A stretch of 64,000 bases of DNA, taken from positions 90,502,520 through 90,566,519 of the forward strand of contig OZ020598.1 in assembly GCA_963971535.1 (NCBI GenBank), given 5' to 3'. Position 1 is the stretch's first letter. Each line of letters starts with the position of its first letter. Positions 32,575 to 42,685 of this stretch are shown piece by piece. This stretch comes from Notolepis coatsorum (lineage: Eukaryota > Chordata > Actinopteri > Aulopiformes > Paralepididae). The notes beneath the pieces were generated by a model. That model did no database searches, was not told where the DNA came from, and was given only the letters and a program-made list of their open reading frames with translations. Position numbers and translations under genes: made by a program.

Positions 32575-32905
32575 AGTGCTGGCCATGGTAGTAGTCCTCC
32601 ATTCTGTATCTATCCTGTATTAGTACTACAGTGGTAGCCATGGTAGTAGTCCTCCACCCTGCACCTATCCTGCATTAGTACTACAGTGGTAGCCATGGTA
32701 GTAGTCCTCCACCCTGCATCTATCCAGCATTAGTCCTCCATCCTGCATCTATCCAGCATTAGTCCTCCATCCTGCATCTATCCAGCATTAGTCCTCCATC
32801 CTGCATCTATCCAGCATTAGTCCTCCATCCTGCACCTATCCAGCATTAGTCCTCCATCCTGCATCTATCCAGCATTAGTACTACAGTGGTAGCCATGGTA
32901 GAAGT
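32575..32905. repeat. Minisatellite of TAGTCCTCCATCCTGCATC units
   Basis: The unit of about 29 bp (AGTCCTCCATCCTGCATCTATCCAGCATT) recurs at least six times from 32720 to 32880. A longer unit with TACAGTGGTAGCCATGGTAG occurs before and after it, so there is a two-level repeat. Confidence 0.85.
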
Positions 32906-33474
32906 CATCCATCCTGCACACCCATGGAGAATAGATCCAATCTCATTTACTTCTTTTAAATGTCACTGTTTCTCTCACAGACACCCCATAATGCAATTAC
33001 TGACCGAGGATTTAACCGTTCTTTCCTGATGTAAATGATTGATTTTTTTTGTAATAGCTGAAGCAAATTTAAATAACCAAATAGAGACTCCAAACAGGCA
33101 TTTGAGGCTAAATGCCCATGATTCCAGAAAACATCCATCTTCCAGAGTCCATTAGCTGGCTATTCGCTGTCTGGCCATGATGACGGACAAAATCAATGTT
33201 TTTCTGAAGTCTTTACACCAACATAGTTTCAATGGTGTTTCAACTGCTGTATTGAGACTACATTGAGGATTTAAGATGTAGGCACGCCAATGTTTAAAGA
33301 AAATCCATGAACACACTCCTTACGGGATCTTTCTGTTTCTGAGAATGTCCTCCTATGGAACACACAGTTGTTGTCATAGACTACCTTTGTTGGACAGGGA
33401 CATGCTGAAAGTGTGGCTATATGCTACAAATGGATGAAAACACTGATCTCCTTTTGATATTATACTCAGAATGA
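32906..33474. other. No gene seen
   Basis: Unique-looking sequence between minisatellites. Short ORFs only, none supported. Confidence 0.4.
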
Positions 33475-34209
33475 TCAAATGTCCACCCAGGATACATTGA
33501 GTCCCATATCACCTTTGCATGATTTACAGTCTGGAAAAAAATCTAAATGCATGTTGTTTTTGTGATAATCGGATACCTTTTTCACCACAGTGTGGTTTAG
33601 AAATCCTGTCAGCTGCGCACAGCGCCTGCTCTGGTAACCTGGGTCGTCTGTGAGAACACAGCGCCTGCTCTGGTAACCTGGGTCGTCTGTGAGAGCACAG
33701 CGCCTGCTCTGGTAACTTGGGTCGTCTGTGAGAGCACAGCGCCTGCTCTGGTAACCTGGGTCGTCTGTGAGAGCACAGCGCCTGCTCTGGTAACCTGGGT
33801 CGTCTGTGAGAGCACAGCGCCTGCTCTGGTAACCTGGGTCGTCTGTGAGAGCACAGCGCCTGCTCTGGTAACCTGGGTCGTCTGTGAGAGCACAGCGCCT
33901 GCTCTGGTAACCTGGGTCGTCTGTGAGAGCACAGCGCCTGCTCTGGTAACCTGGGTCGTCTGTGAGAGCACAGCGCCTGCTCTGGTAACCTGGGTCGTCT
34001 GTGAGAGTCTTCAGACTCACCAGACAGTTCATGTTCCTCTGCGTGGAAAAGAGGGCTGGCAGGTGTTCTGGGGTCTCGCCAGTCAGTCGCAGCGTGTAGG
34101 GTGTCCGGTGCGAGCGGTTCGGACAGACCCAGCAGTGAGGCCATCCCTCCAATCCATCAGTGCACAGCCCGAACGTGCGCTGTTCCAGTTGAGCCAGTCG
34201 CTCCAGCAA
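33475..34209 (-). CDS. Hypothetical 244-codon ORF spanning the 39-bp array (doubtful)
   Basis: On the minus strand, MLERLAQLEQRTFGLC opens about 67 residues of non-repetitive sequence, followed by about ten LTDDPGYQSRRCA units and a short unique tail (QLTGFLNHTVVKK). The repeat unit is 39 bp, so all three minus-strand frames stay open across it and the frame length is not evidence of coding. A GTGAGT just after AACTGTCTG (about 34019 on +) could instead be a splice donor ending a real exon. I do not recognise the product. Low confidence that it is a gene. Confidence 0.18.
   Translation of the reverse strand: MLERLAQLEQRTFGLCTDGLEGWPHCWVCPNRSHRTPYTLRLTGETPEHLPALFSTQRNMNCLVSLKTLTDDPGYQSRRCALTDDPGYQSRRCALTDDPGYQSRRCALTDDPGYQSRRCALTDDPGYQSRRCALTDDPGYQSRRCALTDDPGYQSRRCALTDDPSYQSRRCALTDDPGYQSRRCVLTDDPGYQSRRCAQLTGFLNHTVVKKVSDYHKNNMHLDFFPDCKSCKGDMGLNVSWVDI
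33618..34009. repeat. 39-bp minisatellite, about 10 copies
   Basis: The unit contains AGCGCCTGCTCTGGTAACCT and GGGTCGTCTGTGAG. Copies are almost identical (single changes: TAACTTGGG near 33714, AGAACACAG near 33652), indicating recent homogenisation. Confidence 0.96.
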
Positions 34210-34228
34210 AGGCCGCGCTCAGTCACCC

Positions 34229-36108
34229 CTCGGACTGCTCACCTGTTGGTGTCTGCTCACCTGTTGGTGTCCCCTCACCTGTTGGTGTCCGCTCACCTGT
34301 TGGTGTCCGCTCACCTGTTGGTGTCCGCTCACCTGTTGGTGTCCCCTCACCTGTTGGTGTCTGCTCACCTATTGGTGTCTGCTCACCTGTTGGTGTCCCC
34401 TCACCTGTTGGTGTCCGCTCACCTGTTGGTGTCCGCTCACCTGTTGGTGTCTGCTCACCTGTTGGTGTCCGCTCACCTGTTGGTGTCCGCTCACCTGTTG
34501 GTGTCCCCTCACCTGTTGGTGTCCGCTCACCTGTTGGTGTCCCCTCACCTGTTGGTGTCTGCTCACCTATTGGTGTCTGCTCACCTGTTGGTGTCCCCTC
34601 ACCTGTTGGTGTCCGCTCACCTGTTGGTGTCCGCTCACCTGTTGGTGTCTGCTCACCTGTTGGTGTCCGCTCACCTGTTGGTGTCCGCTCACCTGTTGGT
34701 GTCTGCTCACCTGTTGGTGTCCGCTCACCTGTTGGTGTCCGCTCACCTGTTGGTGTCCGCTCACCTGTTGGTGTCCGCTCACCTGTTGGTGTCCGCTCAC
34801 CTGTTGGTGTCCGCTCACCTGTTGGTGTCCGCTCACCTGTTGGTGTCCGCTCACCTGTTGGTGTCTGCTCACCTGTTGGTGTCCCCTCACCTGTTGGTGT
34901 CCGCTCACCTGTTGGTGTCCCCTCACCTGTTGTTGTCCGCTCACCTGTTGGTGTCCGCTCACCTGTTGGTGTCCCCTCACCTGTTGGTGTCCGCTCACCT
35001 GTTGGTGTCTGCTCACCTGTTGGTGTCTGCTCACCTGTTGGTGTCCGCTCACCTGTTGGTGTCCGCTCACCTGTTGGTGTCTGCTCACCTGTTGGTGTCT
35101 GCTCACCTGTTGGTGTCCGCTCACCTGTTGGTGTCCGCTCACCTGTTGGTGTCCGCTCACCTGTTGGTGTCTGCTCACCTGTTGGTGTCCGCTCACCTGT
35201 TGGTGTCCGCTCACCTGTCGGTGTCCCGTGTCCGCTCACCTGTTGGTGTCTGCTCACCTGTTGGTGTCCGCTCACCTGTTAGTGTCCGCTCACCTGTTGG
35301 TGTCTGCTCACCTGTTGGTGTCCCCTCACCTGTTGGTGTCCGCTCACCTGTTAGTGTCCGCTCACCTGTTGGTGTCTGCTCACCTGTTGGTGTCCGCTCA
35401 CCTGTTGGTGTCCCCTCACCTGTTGGTGTCCGCTCACCTGTTGGTGTCTGCTCACCTGTTGGTGTCCGCTCACCTGTTGGTGTCCGCTCACCTGTTGGTG
35501 TCTGCTCACCTGTTGGTGTCCGCTCACCTGTTGGTGTCCGCTCACCTGTTGGTGTCTGCTCACCTGTCGGTGTCCCGTGTCCGCTCACCTGTTGGTGTCT
35601 GCTCACCTGTTGGTGTCCGCTCACCTGTTGGTGTCCGCTCACCTGTTGGTGTCCCCTCACCTGTTGGTGTCTGCTCACCTGTTGGTGTCCGCTCACCTGT
35701 TGGTGTCCCCTCACCTGTTGGTGTCCCCTCACCTGTTGGTGTCCGCTCACCTGTTGGTGTCCGCTCACCTGTTGGTGTCCCCTCACCTGTTGGTGTCCCG
35801 TGTCCGCTCACCTGTTGGTGTCCGCTCACCTGTTGGTGTCCGCTCACCTGTTGGTGTCCGCTCACCTGTTGGTGTCTGCTCACCTGTTGGTGTCCGCTCA
35901 CCTGTCGGTGTCCGCTCACCTGTCGGTGTCCGCTCACCTGTTGGTGTCTGCTCACCTGTTGGTGTCCACTCACCTGTTGGTGTCTGCTCACCTGTTGGTG
36001 TCCACTCACCTGTTGGTGTCTGCTCACCTGTTGGTGTCCCCTCACCTGTTGGTGTCCGCTCACCTGTTGGTGTCCGCTCACCTGTCGGTGTCCGCTCACC
36101 CTTTAGTG
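34229..36108. repeat. 18-bp minisatellite, about 104 copies (1.88 kb)
   Basis: Unit CACCTGTTGGTGTCNNCT (18 bp), with the two variable bases mainly CG, TG or CC. Eleven-unit blocks repeat as higher-order units: the rare CACCTATTGG variant recurs exactly 198 bp apart (34371 and 34569). Three 6-bp irregularities (GTGTCCCGTGTCCG) near 35221, 35570 and 35796 reset the phase. Because 18 is a multiple of 3, open frames run through it on both strands, including a 722-codon frame at 34063-36231 reading (AHLLVS)n; these are artefacts. On the minus strand every unit contains CAGGTGAG. Confidence 0.97.
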
Positions 36109-36519
36109 TCCGCTTCGGTGAAAGGTTGGTTGTTGGGCCAGGGTTTGATTGTACGTCACCAGATAATAAAATCAGGATCAGTAGTATACTGGGAGCATGT
36201 CACTTGCCTTTTCTCAGAGTGTTTTGATTGAGTTTGGTATCCCTTTTGCCTGGTGATGGAAGCATTGTCCAAGTGGCACCAGTAAAAGCCAACAGCAAAG
36301 TGCAAACATTTCCATTATCTCTGTGCTTAATGACTTCTTTGTTTTAGGCTTGTCCTTGTACTGGTGAGTGTTTGTTTAAAAGCAATGACTAAAGCAGCAA
36401 GTATAGTAGCAGGGAGAAACAGAATAAAAGGATAAGAGTGGAGCCTAACAAACCACTCATACCCTCGGCAGCCATCTTGTATCTAAAATGGGTCACAGAT
36501 CTTCCTCCAGTGGGTCCCC

Positions 36520-37330
36520 ACATGACGGTAGTAATGTGTTTGTGATATGATTCAATGAGCCTTGGTCACATGCCAACAGTAGTAATATGTGTGATATGAT
36601 TCAATTAACCTCCTGGGTCACATGACAACAGTAGTAATATGTGTGATATGTTTCAATTAACCTCCTGGGTCACATGACAACAGTAGTAATATGTTTGTGA
36701 TATGTTTCAATTAACCTCCTGGGTCACATGACAACAGTAGTAATATGTGTGATATGTTTCAATTAACCTCCTGGGTCACATGACAACAGTAGTAATATGT
36801 GTGATATGTTTCAATTAACCTCCTGGGTCACATGACAACAGTAGTAATATGTGTGATATGTTTCAATGAGCCTGGGTCACATGACAACAGTAGTAATATG
36901 TTTGTGATATGTTTCAATGAGCCTGGGTCACATCACATGCCAACAGTAGTAATATGTTTGATATGTTTCAATTAACCTCCTGGGTCACATGACAACAGTA
37001 GTAATATGTGATATGTTTCAATGAGCCTGGGTCACATGACAACAGTAGTAATATGTGTGATATGTTTCAATGAGCCTGGGTCACATGACAACAGTAGTAA
37101 TGTGTTTGTGATATGACAACAGTAGTAATATGTGATATGTTTCAATGAGCCTGGGTCACATGACAACAGTAGTAATATGTGTGATATGTTTCAATGAGCC
37201 TGGGTCACATGACAACAGTAGTAATGTGTTTGTGATATGACAACAGTAGTAATATGTGATATGTTTCAATAAGCCTGGGTCACATGACAACAGTAGTAAT
37301 ATGTGTGCTATGTTTCAATGAGCATGCATA
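36520..37330. repeat. Minisatellite of about 52 bp containing GTCACATGAC
   Basis: Unit: GGGTCACATGACAACAGTAG, then TAATATGTGTGATATGTTTC, then AATTAACCTCCT or AATGAGCCT. About 15 copies with length variants of 46-58 bp. The palindrome-like GTCACATGAC is preserved in nearly all of them. Confidence 0.94.
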
Positions 37331-37360
37331 TTCCCATAATGAGGAAAAAAACAACAACTA

Positions 37361-37471
37361 ATCTCAAACCCTGCCCTCTTCTCTTGACCCTCCAATCACA
37401 ACTGTTGCTTCCCTCGGACAAACTCTGTTTGTGATTGGAGGATCAAAAGAAAAGAGGGCGGGGTTTGAGAT
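37361..37471. repeat. Perfect-looking hairpin, arms of about 43 nt
   Basis: ATCTCAAACCCTGCCCTCTT...CCTCCAATCACAA pairs with TTGTGATTGGAGG...AAGAGGGCGGGGTTTGAGAT. The loop is about 25 nt. Likely a small foldback element or MITE; no coding capacity. Confidence 0.88.
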
Positions 37472-37862
37472 AAATTTGGGCCCCTGACTTGAACAGTTGA
37501 AAGAAAGCGTGAGCCACAGGAGCACTGGGATGGTACGGAACACCAGTCAGGTTTCTGGTCAGATCCCAGACGACAAGACGACATTATGGGCTGTCGTTAC
37601 CACGGCTCCCGCGGGGCTGCTAGACAACGCTTCATCCATTTGAAAAGGTTGACAAACCCCAAAAGCTGTGCTGTGCAGAAACAGAAAAAAAGGAAAACAA
37701 AACACATCTATAGCTGAGCAAACCGGTTGACTAGACTCAGAGGCAAGTCGATCATTGTAAACAGAATAAAACATGATGCCTCTCTAGTACACATCCATTT
37801 CACAGCAAGGGAGTAGCCGGTGGAGACTGAAGAAACAGTGCAGGAGTCATGGCTTTGTCTGG

Positions 37863-39205
37863 GGAGAGAGAGAGAGAGCGTAAACCGCTGCTGATTGTGG
37901 CAACGCTTCGTTGGCTGCCCCACAATACAGATGATGAAGATGAGAAGGGTGAGATGATGAAGGTGGGAAGACTTTAGTGAGAGTGATGGAGAACATGGAG
38001 AGAGAGGGAGAGCCAGAAAGAGAGAGAGGGGAGGGGCGAGTGAATATGAGGGGGCATACGACACATGAAAGGACAGAGAGATGGAAAGAGGGAGAGAGAA
38101 GAGAGAGAGAGAGACAGAGAGGGAGATAGAGAGAAGAGAGAGGAGGAAAGCAATAGAGAGAGAGACAGAGAGGGAGATAGAGAGAAGAGAGAGGAGGAAA
38201 GCAATAGAGAGAGACATAGAGATGGTGAGAGAGAAGAGAGGAGGAAAGCAATAGAGAGAGAGACATAAAGAGGGAGATAGAGAGAAGAGAGAGATACATA
38301 GAGAGGGAGAGAGAGATAAGAGAGGAGGAAAGCAATAGAGAGAGACATAGAGAGGGAGATAGAGAGAAGAGAGAGATACAGAGAGGGAGAGAGAGAGAAG
38401 AGAGGGAAGGAAAGCAATATAGAGAGCGACATAGAGAGGGAGATAGAGAGAAGAGAGAGATACATAGAGAGGGAGAGAGAGAGAAGAGAGGGAAGGAAAG
38501 CAATATAGAGAGCGACATAGAGAGGGAGATAGAGAGAAGAGAGAGATACATAGAGAGGGAGAGAGAGAGAAGATAGAGGAGGAAAGCAATAGAGAGAGAG
38601 ATAGAGAGAAGAGAGAGATACATAGAGAGGGAGAGAGAGAAGAGAGAGGAGGAAAGCAATAGAGAGAGAGACATAGAGAGGGAGATAGAGAGAAGAGAGA
38701 GAGACATAGAGAGGGAGATAGAGAGAAGAGAGAGACATAGAGAGGGAGACAGAGAGAAGAGAGGAGGAAAGCAATAGAGAGAGAGACATAGAGAGAGAGA
38801 GAGAAGAGAGAGAGAGAGAAGAGAGAGAGAGACATAGAGAGGGAGAGAGAGATAAGAGAGAGGAGCAAAGCAATAGAGAGAGACAGGGAGGGATATAGAG
38901 AGAAGAGAGAGGAAGAAAGCAGTAGAGAGAGAAAAGAGAGGGAGAGAGAGAGAGAGAGAGAGAAGAGAGATGAGGAAAGCGAGAGAGAAGAGAGAGAGAG
39001 AGAGACAAAGACAGAGGAGGTGATTAAGGGTGAATTATGAGGCATATGCACAGTGAGAGAGAATGAGAAAGAGACGCAGAAAGGGAGAGAGAGGGGGAAT
39101 GAGACGATATAGACATACTCACATGTGACAAGACAGAGAGCGAGTGAGAGATAGAAATAGAAAGAGGCAGAATGAGAGAGAGAGAGGGGGGGGGGGGGGG
39201 GTACC
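37863..39205. repeat. Polypurine (GA-rich) tract of about 1.3 kb
   Basis: One strand is almost only A and G, built of GAGAGAGGGAGATAGAGAGA and GGAGGAAAGCAATAGAGAGA units (the latter recurs every 60-115 bp), ending in a G run (39187-39201). Minus-strand frames of 500, 344 and 286 codons (Ser/Leu-rich) are artefacts of this composition. Confidence 0.95.
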
Positions 39206-39990
39206 TGCATCCATCTTAAACAGAACCCGAGAAAAGATGTTGGCCTTTACCTCTGCATTTTGTTCTCAAAATCGACTTGGTACTGATTTGAGACAAAACA
39301 CATCACTGACGTGTCATTCATTAGTAGGTGACCTTTACTTCACTGTCTGCGACGAACCCATTGAACTCGACCAATGATATCAATTTTATCATCATTCGTG
39401 TCACGCTGTATACCTGTGGATTTGAGTTATAGGATAGTCTGTATATTTATTTATATATATTTATTATGCTCCTATGAATGTACACTCTGTACAGCAGTGA
39501 CACTCCTCAGTGTCATGGTTCTACCATGTCAGTACTCCTGCCTCTCTCTGTTCTCTTCCCCACTCTACCGCTCTCATTATCTGATATTAGTTACAGCTGG
39601 TGTGTCACAAGGCAGCTGATCTGCGGTCTGGAGGCAGAGTGCATCATGGTATATAAACCCGCCTCAGACGTGGAGCAGCTGTCAGATCGTAAACCCTCGT
39701 ACCACGTTAGTCACGTTACTATATATATATATATATTTTATAATTTATAATTTTTTTTTAATTTATATTTTATAGTGTCAAACGGAGAGACATCCACTTT
39801 TTTTTTTTTTTTCTTTTACCCCCACTCCCTCCCACCAGTTCCCTCCCACCAGTTCCCTCCCAGTTCTACCTTCTGGAGAATAGATTGCCATTGTTCATCT
39901 GAAGATTCTACAGACAGATCATCCTCCCAATGTGATTTAATAATAGTGAGAGAGGGGGAATGTAGGGTCGACAACATATCATACAATACT
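39206..39990. other. No gene seen
   Basis: Short AT repeats at 39719-39735 and a T run at 39800-39815. The small ORFs 39374-39750 match nothing I recognise. Confidence 0.4.
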
Positions 39991-40056
39991 TCAAGTTCAA
40001 GTTCAAGTTTCAATTTTCTTTATTAGTTGTCATACATAATGGGCCATAGTAAAAGT
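39991..40056 (-). mobile_element. Rex1-type LINE 3' tip, antisense
   Basis: CTTCAAGTTCAAGTTCAAG, TTTCTTTATTAGTTGTCATAC: the inverted tail of the Rex1-type family, 5'-truncated to about 65 bp. Confidence 0.7.
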
Positions 40057-40064
40057 ACAGCGGC

Positions 40065-40869
40065 ATGGTCATGCTAGACCTACAAAAGGCCTTCGACACT
40101 GTCAATCACACCATTCTGATTGACAAGCTAAAAGCAATTGGTTTTGATAGTTTATCAGTGAGCTGGATACAATCCTACCTGGAGGGGAGAGAACAGATGG
40201 TGGAGGTAAACGGTACCCTACCCCCCCCCCCCCCCCCTCACAGTGAACTGTGGTGTTCCACAAGGAAGCATACTAGGACCACTACTGTTCCTAATTTATG
40301 CAAATGACATGTCATCAGCTTGTGACTGCAACTTGTTCCTGTTTGCGGACGACTCAGCCCTGCTGGTCTCTGACAAGAACAAGTTACAGGTTGAAAAAAC
40401 CCTCAGCTCGGAACTAGGCAAAATCTGCATATGGCTCGCCGACAACAAACTATCATTACACATGGGCAAAACAGAGTCCATTCTCTTCGGTTCAAATAAC
40501 AAACTCAGCAAGACCGACAGCTTCTCAGTTACAGTGGGTGACAATATTGTCACAAGGAAAGATGAAATTACCTACCTGGGTTCCATCCTAGAGGCTAATC
40601 TTTCCTGTGACAAAATGGCATCCAATGTAATAAAAAAAGTCAACCAACGAACTTGATTCTTGTACCGGATCTCCTCTCAAAACAAACTAGTCAGACTACT
40701 GCTTGACCTGACTCCTAGAACCCACCTCACCCCTGCACACTTTGCCAACCTAGGATGGCTTAGAGTAGACGACAAGAGTACAGCAACTTGCAATGGGCCT
40801 GGTCTACAAGATACACTACACGACCAAGGTACCCATGTACATGTCAAAATACTTCCCAAAGGTCAGTGA
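40065..40869 (+). pseudogene. LINE-A reverse transcriptase fragment
   Basis: Palm motifs [49 protein letters not shown] and YLGSILEANL. The frame changes by +1 across the 17-C run at 40221-40237, as in the other copies, and a stop (TGA in CGAACTTGATTC, near 40654) follows. Confidence 0.85.
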
Positions 40870-41015
40870 ATACCACGATCACAACACCAGAGGGAGCTCC
40901 ACAAATCATGTAAAACCCAGATTCGGCTCAAACAAGGGACTAATTTAGCAATTTAGCAATTATGCCACATCAATGTGGAACGCCCTACCCAAAGCTGTAA
41001 AGGAATGTGAATCAC

Positions 41016-41490
41016 GGGGGGCTACGTGGCGTAGTGGGCAAGGCGCTCGCCACGAATGCGGAGACGCTGGGCTCGCCTGTTCGAGCCCAGCGCTCCACAT
41101 TGCTTTCAGTTTAGCTGGTCGTTCATACTAATACACATTGGCCGTATTAGGGGGTGGGAAACTGATGGGTGGGGATCGGGCGTTGTGGACAGCGACTCCT
41201 ACAGGTCGGTTGGTGCGCCTGCGCAGTAGAATCAGGAAGTGTCGGGGGCAGCGTGAGCCTCCCACGCGTTACTCTTTGCCACTGAGAGATCGAGCTGCGC
41301 AGGTGAAAAGATGCGACTGCTGTTACCTCAAGTACCGGAGGGGACTTGTGCTATGTATGACTTAGTCCACATTGCAGCCGGCTTGTGGGAGGCAAGAAAC
41401 AGCGTTCGTGACAGGGGAGGGTTGAATTGGATGATACGAAATTGGGATGGGAGAAAATATAGAAAATGGGAGAAAAAAGTGGATCAAAAA
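41016..41490 (+). mobile_element. tRNA-derived SINE (475 bp), sense
   Basis: Head GGCTACGTGGCGTAGTGGGC (A-box region), GTTCGAGCCCAGC (B box), a body shared with 10032-10514, and a short A tail. Flanked by the 12-bp duplication AATGTGAATCAC (41004-41015 and 41491-41502). The ORFs at 41138-41595 lie inside it and are not genes. Confidence 0.93.
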
Positions 41491-42093
41491 AATGTGAATC
41501 ACTACCCACCTTCAAAAACACTCTCAAAGAACACCTACGGGAGACTGCAATTCGAAACTGGCCCCTACAAATGTCCTAACCCAGTTGTACAATAAAGACC
41601 AAGCATGGCTTTGTCAGTATTCCAATGTACCCAACCCCCCCCCCCCCCCACCTCCAATGTACAGCCCCACCCAATCCCACCCCACCTACCCAACCTCCTC
41701 CAATGTACAGTTTCTATGTCAAATGTATGTCAGTATTCCAATGTACAGTGTCCCCCCCACCTCCAATGTACAGCCCCACCCCACCTACCCAACCTCCTCC
41801 AATGCACAGTTTCTATGTCAAATGTATATACACTCTTTTTCTGGATTTCTTTAGTATCACAAACAGTACTGTATTTGAAAAATCTGGTATGTCATAAATG
41901 TATAGATATAGCAGTACTGTCTATCTGTATGTCGTGTGTGTCATATGATGAATTGAAAATGGGGGACCCTGATGGAAACAAGACGAAAATCTTTCTCAGG
42001 TCTGCATCCTCTTAACAATTGTATGTATTGAGCTGTACTGTACTGTACCCATTCTGCAATCTGTTAATAAACTTTTCAATCAATCAATCAATC

Positions 42094-42685
42094 AAACAGA
42101 ATACTTTTATACAAAATGCTTCTTTCTGTTACGCTCCAGAGACTGTGCTAGACAAAAATAGATAAGTATAAAATAAAATAAAATAAGTATAGCAAGTATA
42201 AAATAGAAGTCACGTACGTAGGCACAAGTGTTCAGTATGTACAATGTTCAATGCAGAGTAGAAGTAACTGAGTTACCATACAATATACTATACAATATAC
42301 TAATATACAATATACTATATAGTGCAAAGCAGAAATGGGATGAGGTACAATTTAGGTACAATTTACAGTAAGGTGTAATGAGGTATGGGTTGTAGTGCAA
42401 ATTCTTTACCAATAAATATAAAGTGTGTTTAGGTGTTCTAAAGTGTGTAAAGTGGGTGCTGCAGTGAGTTGTTTGTTTAAAGTGAGTGTGTGCGTGTGGA
42501 TGTGTGTGCTGTGAGTGCATTTGATGGTTGTTACATAGTGTTATTGTTCGTTGAGCATCCTGATGGCCTGGGGATAGAAGCTTCTTCTGAGTCTTTCTGT
42601 GCTTGCCATGAGACTTCGGTATCGCTTGCCTGACCGCAGCAGTTCAAAGAGGCAGTTGTTGGGTGGCTCGAGTCAGTACTCCAAT
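42094..42685 (-). mobile_element. Rex1-type LINE 3' end, antisense
   Basis: From GAATACTTTTATACAAAATG through TTACGCTCCAGAGACTGTGC to the reversed end of the reverse transcriptase ORF (LNCCGQASDTEVSWQAQKDS, RPSGC). It abuts the (CAAT)n tail of LINE-A on one side and a TTAA-type element on the other. Confidence 0.85.

Larger units (their letters stand above)
40058..42093 (+). mobile_element. LINE-A copy 3, split by a SINE
   Basis: 5'-truncated copy: reverse transcriptase from MVMLDLQKAFDTVNH, an internal deletion near 40677 (YRISS joined to QNKLVRLLL), the C-terminal part, a 475-bp SINE (41016-41490), then the 3' UTR with C runs and CCAATGTACAG repeats, ending in (CAAT)n at 42093. Confidence 0.9.

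Noticed and set aside
33618..34009. Zinc-finger or other repeat-protein array encoded by the 39-bp units
   Set aside because: The unit peptide (LTDDPGYQSRRCA) has no known repeat motif, and all three minus frames are open equally.
34063..36231. The longest ORF of the window (722 codons, (AHLLVS)n) and the minus-strand (TPTGER)n ORFs as proteins
   Set aside because: They are the 18-bp minisatellite read in frame. The period is a multiple of three and several frames on both strands are open, so length is not evidence of coding.
36520..37330. CRISPR array
   Set aside because: The units are contiguous with no unique spacers, in a eukaryotic repeat context; an ordinary minisatellite.
37708..39210. 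500-, 344- and 286-codon Ser/Leu-rich minus-strand ORFs as membrane proteins
   Set aside because: They are translations of a polypurine/polypyrimidine tract with overlapping open frames.
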